NCBI GenBank assembly: GCA_937974275.1
Contig: CALJIF010000072.1
Coordinates: 1-27,250 of the forward strand
Direction: 5' to 3'
DNA: 27,250 nucleotides
Source: an uncultured Flavobacteriales bacterium
GTDB taxonomy: Bacteria > Bacteroidota > Bacteroidia > Palsa-965
The translations under genes and the position numbers were made by a program. The notes below the pieces were generated by a model. It saw only the letters and a program-made list of their open reading frames with translations. It ran no database searches and was not told the DNA's origin. Below are positions 14,874-20,974 of the stretch, piece by piece (within the stretch, counting starts at the first letter, position 1; each line of letters opens with the position of its first letter).

Positions 14874-17297
14874 ATGAAGATCTATTTTATCGTTTTTGCT
14901 TCTTTGTTATTGACACCATTATTGGGACGGGAACTTACTATAGTTAAAGGTCAAGTGGAAACCGACGACCGAAAACCTGCCGAATTCGCGATTGTCACAT
15001 TACTTCACGCTCACGATAGTTCTCTGCTTCGGGGAACTGTTGTGGATTCCACCGGTGAATTTATACTTGAAAATATAGTTCCCGGGAACTACGTACTGGC
15101 AATAACATTAACGGGGTTCAACAAATACACGGAAGGCCCATTTTCTATTGCCCCGGGAACCGAGGAATATGTTGTGAATACCATCGTACTAACACCTTTA
15201 ACCGAAATGAAAGAGGTTACGATAACGGCAACACAACCACTGTTTATTCAAAAACCCGACATGCTGATCATGAACGTAGAAAACAGTCCTGTACGGTTGA
15301 CAGGTTCCGTATTCGAACTCATACAAAAAGTACCGGGAGTTACCGTTAATCAAAATGGCAGCATTACCATGAAAGGGCGTACCGGTGTACAAGTGTACAT
15401 TGATGGAAAACCTACTTATTTGGCAGGTGATCAACTGAAACAATTTCTGGAGAATTTACCGGCCACTGATGTTTCACATATTGAAATCATTTCCAATCCG
15501 TCTTCAAAATACGATGCGGAAGGAAACTCCGGCATCATCAATATAGTCACAAAAAAGGGAGCACAACAAGGTTTCAACGGGCGTGTTGGCGCGGGCGTGG
15601 GGTACGGCGAGGTATTGAAGGATCAATTTAACGTGAACCTGAATTACGGTAAACCGAAAGTGAATTATTACACCCGTTACAATTTCTCGAATTGGAATAA
15701 TGTAGATGCTACAAACATTTGGCGATCTGTTCCATTTAATAATACGACAACAACGTTCGATCAGCGTTCATCCTCAAGAAATACGCCTTTCACACATTCG
15801 CTAACAACAGGAATTGATTTTCGTCCCAATGAGCGCACATCGTATGGCTTTCAGTTATACGGCAATTTGTACACAGGGACAGACGACCTGATCAATGTAA
15901 CAGATATCGCTATCAACGGGCAAGACTCCGTGTACAAACTCATACAGAATAACAACATCAGCGATCGTTACCAACATGGCAGAGCAGGTGTATGGATGAA
16001 GCATCAATTTGATACTAATGGGCGGGAACTATCTGCTGCTGCTGATTTTTTAGGTTATACCAACACGACCAACGGCAGTTACGAAACGCACTATTATGAA
16101 CCTCTAGGCAACGAATTTGGCACTCCGTTGATTCAACGCAACGTAGCGGCAAGTGCCATTCAAATTGCAGTTGGGCAAGTGGATTACACGCATCCGTTAA
16201 ATAAAAAAATAAAAATTGATGCCGGCGTGAAAAGCAGCTTCGTAAAAACCGACAATCAGTTGGTGTTTGATGTTAGAAATGGAACGCAATGGGAACAAGA
16301 CACCGGAAGAACAAATCAGTTTATTTATTCGGAGCACATCAATGCGGGTTATGCCCAAATGAACGGAGCTTTCGGCAATACTGAAATTCAAGTCGGTTTG
16401 CGTGGTGAACATACAATAGCAGATGGCAATTCTCCCACTACACAACAACGACTAAAGCGTACGTATTTTCAAATATTCCCGACAGTGTTTGCTTCACACA
16501 AGATCAACGAAAAAAACAGTCTTAACTTTTCTTACGCTCGACGTATCAATCGACCTGATTACGACAATCTGAATCCGTTCATTTATTATCTCGATCAATA
16601 CACCTATCAGGTTGGCAATCCCTTCTTACAGCCGGAAATAACGCACAATGTAGAGTTAACGCACTCGTTCATGGATTTTATTTTTACTACTGTTGGAACA
16701 AACAGAACCTCCAATGCGATTATGGAAGTTACTGATCAAAACGACTCGACAGGTGCGACATTTCAAACAACCACTAACTTAAAGGCATCCAACAACTTTT
16801 GGGGCAATATTGGATTCGGCTTTCCGATCGGCAAACACTGGATCGTTGAAAACAACATCGCCTGCTATTACATGGATTTTAGATCGCAATTATTTGGAGC
16901 GGAATTGAGCAATCAGAGTTGGATGTTTAATGCGTTTATGCAACACAGCATCACATTGCCATATGATTTTAAGTTGCAGGTAACAGGATATTACCGCAGT
17001 TCCATGGTGTACGGCATGTTTAAGATCAAGCCGCAAGGAGGTGTGGATGTGGGTATATCTAAATCTTTTGCCAACAAAAAATGGAACGTCTCTTTGTCGG
17101 TAAATGATATCTTTTATACTTCCGTGAATCGCGTAAATGTTGATTTTCAAAATCAGAATGTGGTATTGAGCAACACCAACGAAAACAGAAGAGGATTCCT
17201 TCGTGTTAATTACAATTTTGGTAATGCGAAAGCAGCCCGTAAATCGGGATACAAGAGCGCTTCGGAAGAAATTCAACAACGCGCCGGGAAGAAGTAG
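14874..17297 (+). CDS. TonB-dependent receptor (outer membrane beta-barrel family)
   Basis: An 807-residue outer membrane receptor. ATG 14874 is preferred over 14853, because the protein then starts directly with a signal peptide (MKIYFIVFASLLLTPLLG). Residues of about 25-110 form a carboxypeptidase-regulatory-like beta-sandwich (DSTGEFILENIVPGNY). Residues of about 115-230 form the plug, with VFELIQKVPGVTV, GRTGVQVYIDGKP and IEIISNPSSKYDAEG. The rest is the barrel, ending in the strand LRVNYNFG, with a basic tail of about 25 residues. It would import a ligand using TonB energy. No SusD partner gene is adjacent, which argues against a classic glycan-utilisation locus. The ligand is unknown. 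Confidence 0.9.
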   Translation: MKIYFIVFASLLLTPLLGRELTIVKGQVETDDRKPAEFAIVTLLHAHDSSLLRGTVVDSTGEFILENIVPGNYVLAITLTGFNKYTEGPFSIAPGTEEYVVNTIVLTPLTEMKEVTITATQPLFIQKPDMLIMNVENSPVRLTGSVFELIQKVPGVTVNQNGSITMKGRTGVQVYIDGKPTYLAGDQLKQFLENLPATDVSHIEIISNPSSKYDAEGNSGIINIVTKKGAQQGFNGRVGAGVGYGEVLKDQFNVNLNYGKPKVNYYTRYNFSNWNNVDATNIWRSVPFNNTTTTFDQRSSSRNTPFTHSLTTGIDFRPNERTSYGFQLYGNLYTGTDDLINVTDIAINGQDSVYKLIQNNNISDRYQHGRAGVWMKHQFDTNGRELSAAADFLGYTNTTNGSYETHYYEPLGNEFGTPLIQRNVAASAIQIAVGQVDYTHPLNKKIKIDAGVKSSFVKTDNQLVFDVRNGTQWEQDTGRTNQFIYSEHINAGYAQMNGAFGNTEIQVGLRGEHTIADGNSPTTQQRLKRTYFQIFPTVFASHKINEKNSLNFSYARRINRPDYDNLNPFIYYLDQYTYQVGNPFLQPEITHNVELTHSFMDFIFTTVGTNRTSNAIMEVTDQNDSTGATFQTTTNLKASNNFWGNIGFGFPIGKHWIVENNIACYYMDFRSQLFGAELSNQSWMFNAFMQHSITLPYDFKLQVTGYYRSSMVYGMFKIKPQGGVDVGISKSFANKKWNVSLSVNDIFYTSVNRVNVDFQNQNVVLSNTNENRRGFLRVNYNFGNAKAARKSGYKSASEEIQQRAGKK

Positions 17298-17330
17298 GCA
17301 TGTCGTGTAGCGCATTCGATGACGCCAAAA

Positions 17331-17364
17331 AATAAAAAAACGGCAACTTTTTCAAGTTGCCGTT
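17331..17364 (-). terminator. Duplicate terminator hairpin, repeat unit 1
   Basis: The stem CGGCAACTT/AAGTTGCCG (17341-17362) is flanked on the left by an A-rich tract, making a U tract for minus-strand transcripts. It is a copy of the tRNA-Phe terminator, two repeat periods (274 bp) downstream of the first. Confidence 0.7.
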
Positions 17365-17468
17365 GGGAGTGGTTCGAGGCAGGGCGGAGTGAGATGATCC
17401 GGGGCGATCATCGCAGCGACGAGCCGGTAAGTGCGTTGGCTGTTGCGTAGCACATTCGATGACGCCCG

Positions 17469-17501
17469 AAAAAAAAACGGCAACTTTTTCAAGTTGCCGT
17501 T
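17469..17501 (-). terminator. Duplicate terminator hairpin, repeat unit 2
   Basis: The same 9-bp stem, extended by A-T pairs, at 17478-17499 with nine A to its left. It acts on minus-strand transcripts, as a back-up behind the first terminator of tRNA-Phe. Confidence 0.7.
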
Positions 17502-17605
17502 GGAACTGGTTCGAGGCAGGGCGGAGTGAGATGATCCGGGGCGATCATCGCAACGACGAGCCGGTCAGTGCGCGGGATGTCGCGTAGCGCATTCGATGAC
17601 GCCCG

Positions 17606-17638
17606 AAAAAAAAACGGCAACTTTTTCAAGTTGCCGTT
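17606..17638 (-). terminator. Intrinsic terminator of tRNA-Phe
   Basis: The hairpin CGGCAACTT/AAGTTGCCG with a TTTC loop (17615-17636), flanked by A-T pairs, is followed in the minus direction by nine U (17606-17614). It lies 6 nt after the tRNA 3' end. Confidence 0.88.
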
Positions 17639-17643
17639 GGAAG

Positions 17644-17716
17644 TGGTTCGAGGCGGAATCGAACCGCCGACACAAGGATTTTCAGTCCTTTGCTCTACCA
17701 GCTGAGCTATCGAACC
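17644..17716 (-). tRNA. tRNA-Phe (anticodon GAA)
   Basis: A 73-nt cloverleaf on the minus strand. The acceptor stem GGTTCGA/TCGAACC pairs perfectly and the discriminator base is A73. The D arm is AGCTCAGCTGGTAGAGCA, the anticodon arm GGACTGAAAATCC carries GAA, and the T arm GGCGG-TTCGATT-CCGCC is intact. CCA is not encoded (CTT follows), so it must be added by the CCA-adding enzyme. A promoter lies 43 nt upstream and a terminator directly downstream, so it is transcribed alone. Confidence 0.97.
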
Positions 17717-17758
17717 GTACCACGATTATTCATCGTCCGAATTATTCATTCGGGGTGG

Positions 17759-17788
17759 CAAATGTAACTATAATTTTTATTTGCCAAA
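17759..17788 (-). promoter_or_regulatory. Promoter of tRNA-Phe (TTTG-N18-TACATTTG)
   Basis: The minus strand carries TTTG at 17785-17788 and TACATTTG at 17759-17766, 18 bp apart. This fits the Bacteroidota -33/-7 promoter and is the best two-box match in the window. It predicts a leader of about 35-40 nt ahead of the tRNA. It overlaps the upstream region of the divergent coaX promoter. Confidence 0.7.
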
Positions 17789-17809
17789 ATTTCCACCTGA
17801 ATTTCTGCA

Positions 17810-17817
17810 TAGATTTG
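17810..17817 (+). promoter_or_regulatory. -7 promoter element (TAGATTTG) for the coaX operon
   Basis: An exact TAnnTTTG match ending 6 nt before the coaX ATG at 17824. A TTTC at 17790-17793 is a poor -33 box. It decides the coaX start, because longer in-frame extensions run back through the tRNA gene. Confidence 0.6.
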
Positions 17818-17823
17818 CAACCG

Positions 17824-18567
17824 ATGAAGGATTGCCGTCTGATATTGGACTGGGGAAATACTGCCCTTAAAGCTTATGTGTATGAAGGAAATACCGTCAT
17901 TGAGCAGCATGTATTCGAAGGCAATGATTTTGCCGCTGTAATGCGTCTTGCGGAATCGCTGAAACCTTCAATCATCCTGCTTGCCAGCGTTATTCATCAT
18001 CCCCGAAATGTGGAATTGGACTTACGACGCATTGCACTAACTATTGTGCTTACTCCCGGAACTCCTTTGCCCGTTCGAAACAATTACCGCACACCGGATA
18101 GTTTAGGTTACGATCGTTTGGCTGCAGCCATTGGCGCATGGCAACTTTCGCCCGGAAAACCCGTCTTAGCTGTTGTGGCAGGTACATGTATTACATATAA
18201 TCTCATCGACAGCAACAAACATTTTCTTGGCGGTGCTATTTCACCGGGCTTGCGTATGCGTATGAAAAGCATGCATGTATTCACAGCAAAACTTCCGGAA
18301 CCCGATTTGCAAGGCGAAATGCCACTTACAGGAAACGACACGGAAACGTCTATGCGCTCGGGAGTTGTTCACGGTGCAGCTGCTGAAATAACCGGAATGT
18401 ACAACAACTACCTGCTGCACTATCCGCAATTGCAATTGAGCTTAACCGGCGGAGACGCGCCGCTTTTGGCTGGCGTACTTAAAAATGGCATCTTTGCACG
18501 TCCGAATCTCATAGCAGACGGACTAAACTGTATTATTAATTATCATGTGGAGAACCACCTTCTTTAA
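17824..18567 (+). CDS. coaX: Type III pantothenate kinase
   Basis: A 247-residue protein that phosphorylates pantothenate with ATP, the first step of coenzyme A synthesis. Motifs are DWGNT (9-13, phosphate-binding), GYDR (95-98, with catalytic Asp97), GTCITYN (120-126), GGAISPGL (136-143), FTAKLP (153-158) and LTGGDAP (207-213). The residue that usually supplies the monovalent-cation-binding Asp (D-x-G-T) is Val118 here. I reject the in-frame start at 17596, because it would translate repeat and tRNA sequence; ATG 17824 has a promoter element 6 nt upstream. It is first in an operon with an outer membrane protein, lptC and a small membrane protein. Confidence 0.92.
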   Translation: MKDCRLILDWGNTALKAYVYEGNTVIEQHVFEGNDFAAVMRLAESLKPSIILLASVIHHPRNVELDLRRIALTIVLTPGTPLPVRNNYRTPDSLGYDRLAAAIGAWQLSPGKPVLAVVAGTCITYNLIDSNKHFLGGAISPGLRMRMKSMHVFTAKLPEPDLQGEMPLTGNDTETSMRSGVVHGAAAEITGMYNNYLLHYPQLQLSLTGGDAPLLAGVLKNGIFARPNLIADGLNCIINYHVENHLL

Positions 18568-20107
18568 TTTTAGTTTCAAAGTATTTCTTGCGGTTGCTGT
18601 AATGGTGGTTACCGAAAATGTATTGCAAGCCCAGAATCCGTCTGTGTTGCAAACGGTTTCCCCGTATTCGCGTTACGGAATTGGCGATTTCCAGTTTAAC
18701 GGAGGACTGATTAACAACGGCATGGGTGGTGGAGGTATTGCATTACGCAACGACTCCATGATTCCGCAATACATCAACCTTTTAAATCCGGCATCGCTTA
18801 CGGCGCATCAGTTGGTGACTTACGAAGTGTCATTGATGAGCAATACTGTTCAACTTTCCAATACCTCATCATCTGCCATTTTCAATCGTACCACATTGGG
18901 GCATTTGGCGCTGGCGTTTCCTGTATCTAAACGCTGGGGAGCTGCTTTCGGACTTACACCTTATTCATCTGTCGGTTACAACGTAAGTTCTCCCGATGAA
19001 GTTCCGAATCTTGGTCCGGTTACTTACAAATACGAAGGAGCCGGTGGTGTAAATCAGGTGTTTCTTGCCAACGCTATTCGCCCTTTCGCCGGCGCAACGC
19101 GCAAGTATTTGTTATCATCAAATTACGACAAGGACAAATTAGTTGGCGACACAAACGTCATTAAGCGTAAAGTGCGTTACAGAACGGCATTAACAAACAT
19201 ATCCGTAGGATTCACAGCGTCTTACTTATACGGTTCGTTAACCAATATTCGTCGTGATGTTTTCCCGGATTCATTACAAACGTTTAACACGAAAATTGCT
19301 AAGTCAACAACGTTTCGCGATGTTTATTTCAACGCCGGATTGCAATACACCTTCCGCATCAATCGTACGATCAATCCGCAATTTCAGAATATGCCCGACT
19401 CTCTGATAGTGGACAAGAGCTGGATGAAAAATAAATTCGTTTACCGCAAGGGCAATCAGGAAGAAACACGCAACATCTTTATTAAGAGTCCCGGTGCTCG
19501 TATGACCATTGGCGCTGTGATTGGCTTCCCTGCTGAAGTGGCAACAACATACGAACTCTTGGCGCAAACGTACAAACAGGTTGGAACAATAGAACAAATC
19601 CGCGACACCGTTTCATTTGTCAATGGAATTCCTTCTCGTGTGCAAGTGCCTTTAATGGCAGGCGGTGGTTTCGCAATTAAGAAAGATTGGAACTGGATGA
19701 TACAAGCCGACTATTCGACTCAACTGTGGTCCGGAGTTGCTTCCACTTCCGCTACAGGCTTGATCAAGAACAGTCACCGCGTTACAGCGGGCTTTCAATG
19801 GCAACCGAAAATCATCGGTCGTGGCAATTATTTTGCTGCTGTTCAGTATCGCCTCGGCATGCGTTATCATCAAACAGCGTTGGAAATTAATAATGTGCAA
19901 TTGCGCGAAACGGCTATCAACTTCAGCGTTGGAATGCCGGCTCCTTTCCGCCCTCGTTTGAGTGAACCTATAGGACGTTTGAATATGTCTTTTGAAGTTG
20001 GTCGTCGCGGAACAATTGAATCCGGCTTGTTGCAGGAGAACTTCTTCCGCGTAAGTATCGGAATGTCTATCAACGACCGTTGGTTTACGCGTTATAAGAT
20101 CGATTAA
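18545..20107 (+). CDS. Conserved outer membrane beta-barrel protein, function unknown
   Basis: A 520-residue protein with a signal peptide (about residues 1-30, ending LQAQ). It then has SPYSRYGIGDFQ, a Gly-rich segment GMGGGGIALRND and INLLNPASL, the opening typical of Bacteroidota FadL/PorV-like outer membrane proteins. Repeated amphipathic strands follow, with a last strand FFRVSIGMSIND. The gene starts 23 bp inside the end of coaX; no other start gives a signal peptide. It lies 2 bp before lptC. I recall a coaX/barrel/lptC order in other members of the phylum, which would suggest a role in envelope biogenesis, but no function is assigned. It is probably in the outer membrane. Confidence 0.75.
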   Translation: MWRTTFFNFSFKVFLAVAVMVVTENVLQAQNPSVLQTVSPYSRYGIGDFQFNGGLINNGMGGGGIALRNDSMIPQYINLLNPASLTAHQLVTYEVSLMSNTVQLSNTSSSAIFNRTTLGHLALAFPVSKRWGAAFGLTPYSSVGYNVSSPDEVPNLGPVTYKYEGAGGVNQVFLANAIRPFAGATRKYLLSSNYDKDKLVGDTNVIKRKVRYRTALTNISVGFTASYLYGSLTNIRRDVFPDSLQTFNTKIAKSTTFRDVYFNAGLQYTFRINRTINPQFQNMPDSLIVDKSWMKNKFVYRKGNQEETRNIFIKSPGARMTIGAVIGFPAEVATTYELLAQTYKQVGTIEQIRDTVSFVNGIPSRVQVPLMAGGGFAIKKDWNWMIQADYSTQLWSGVASTSATGLIKNSHRVTAGFQWQPKIIGRGNYFAAVQYRLGMRYHQTALEINNVQLRETAINFSVGMPAPFRPRLSEPIGRLNMSFEVGRRGTIESGLLQENFFRVSIGMSINDRWFTRYKID

Positions 20108-20109
20108 TC

Positions 20110-20652
20110 ATGCGTATTTCGGCTTTCGTTATTGCAATCGTAATTGCGCTGTGCAGCGCTTGCAGAAATGATCCTGCCAAAGTAAAATCGTACACCATTA
20201 AAGACACGTTACCATTTCAAACAGCAACAAAAGTCGACCTGTTGTTTACTGATTCTGCGCGTGTTAAAATTCATCTGAAAGCGCCGTTGATTGAAGAATT
20301 CGGCAACGATAATCCGCATACCATTCTATCTAAAGGCGTTGAACTCGATTTTTTCGATGATTCCGGAGCGGTGAACACTTCTCTTACTGCAAAATATGCG
20401 ATTCGTTACGAACGCGAACAAAAGATGGAAGCGCGTAACGATGTGGTGGTCGTGAATATCAAAGGTGAAAAATTGAATACCGAAAAACTTATCTGGGACG
20501 GAATACGACGTAAAATTTACACTGATGCATTTGTAAAAATTACCACGGAAGATCAGATTCTGATGGGCAACGGCTTGGAATCAGATGAGACATTTTCGGA
20601 ATACGAAATCAAAAACCTTACAGGAACAATACTTTTAAATGACGGCGAATAA
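20110..20652 (+). CDS. lptC: LPS export ABC transporter periplasmic protein LptC
   Basis: A 180-residue lipoprotein. The signal ends LCSAC with Cys18 as the likely lipidated residue, unlike Escherichia coli LptC, which keeps a transmembrane anchor; lipoprotein forms are usual in Bacteroidota. The body is a run of beta strands of the OstA/LptC jellyroll: ARVKIHLKAPLIEEF, GVELDFFDDSG, TSLTAKYAIRYE, MEARNDVVVVN and TEKLIWDGIRRKIYTD. LptC passes lipopolysaccharide from LptBFG to LptA in the periplasm. It lies 2 bp after the barrel gene and ends one base before the ATG of the next gene. Confidence 0.88.
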   Translation: MRISAFVIAIVIALCSACRNDPAKVKSYTIKDTLPFQTATKVDLLFTDSARVKIHLKAPLIEEFGNDNPHTILSKGVELDFFDDSGAVNTSLTAKYAIRYEREQKMEARNDVVVVNIKGEKLNTEKLIWDGIRRKIYTDAFVKITTEDQILMGNGLESDETFSEYEIKNLTGTILLNDGE

Positions 20653-20653
20653 C

Positions 20654-20902
20654 ATGAAAAAATACTTCAAGATCACGGAATATGTTTGGTTGGTGCTGTC
20701 ACTGATCATGGTCATTACTTCGGTATATCTGTTTATCATCGGTGATCAGCAAACCGGCACATTCTCGTTGTTGTTAACCGCTTTTGCCGGAGTAATGTAC
20801 AGTATGCGCCGACGCTACAACCGCATGGTGGAACGTCAGGCCGAAAAAGCTGCCCAAATGGAGCCCCAAACCACTGATAAACAGTCAAATAAAAAGGCTT
20901 AA
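20654..20902 (+). CDS. Small two-helix membrane protein
   Basis: An 82-residue protein, started at ATG 20654, one base after the lptC stop (TAACATG), rather than at 20639 inside lptC. It has two predicted membrane helices (about residues 10-30 and 36-51), an Arg-rich segment MRRRYNRMVERQ after the second (so inside-positive), and a charged, Gln/Lys-rich soluble tail. I do not recognise a named family. Its place behind lptC suggests an envelope-linked role but does not prove it. Confidence 0.7.
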   Translation: MKKYFKITEYVWLVLSLIMVITSVYLFIIGDQQTGTFSLLLTAFAGVMYSMRRRYNRMVERQAEKAAQMEPQTTDKQSNKKA

Positions 20903-20974
20903 ACGATTCATTTCGGGGATTTGCCCTTTATATTGTATATTCGTGCCCCAATTCAAAAATAAACGTCATTAATT

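Larger units (their letters stand above)
17301..17654. repeat. Tandem 137-bp repeat array containing tRNA-Phe 3' fragments and terminators
   Basis: This 346-bp stretch between the receptor gene and tRNA-Phe holds no gene. It contains two full repeat units, 17341-17477 and 17478-17614, each 137 bp with about nine differences. A partial unit lies on the left (17301-17340, three bases longer in its A tract) and a partial on the right (17615-17654) that runs into the functional tRNA. Each unit consists of a hairpin (CGGCAACTT/AAGTTGCCG), GGTTCGAGGC (the last ten bases of tRNA-Phe, read on the plus strand), a GC-rich spacer with a 7-bp palindrome, GCATTCGATGACGCC-like sequence and an A tract. The repeats begin within 3 bp of the receptor stop codon. 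Confidence 0.9.

Noticed and set aside
17301..17654. CRISPR-like array
   Set aside because: Repeats are 137 bp with whole-unit identity and no unique spacers, only two to three copies, and no cas genes. The units are tRNA-terminator duplications.
17596..17823. 76-residue N-terminal extension of CoaX
   Set aside because: This frame runs through a repeat, the terminator and the antisense of tRNA-Phe. CoaX proteins start at the DxGNT motif, and a promoter element lies at 17810-17817.
17298..17823. Integrated mobile element at tRNA-Phe
   Set aside because: The tRNA 3' fragments resemble att sites, but no integrase, transposase or cargo genes lie between them. At most it is a remnant.
20639..20653. 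Earlier start for the small membrane protein inside lptC
   Set aside because: ATG 20654 follows the lptC stop by one base and gives a clean N-terminus (MKKYFK) for the first helix. The extension adds only five polar residues.
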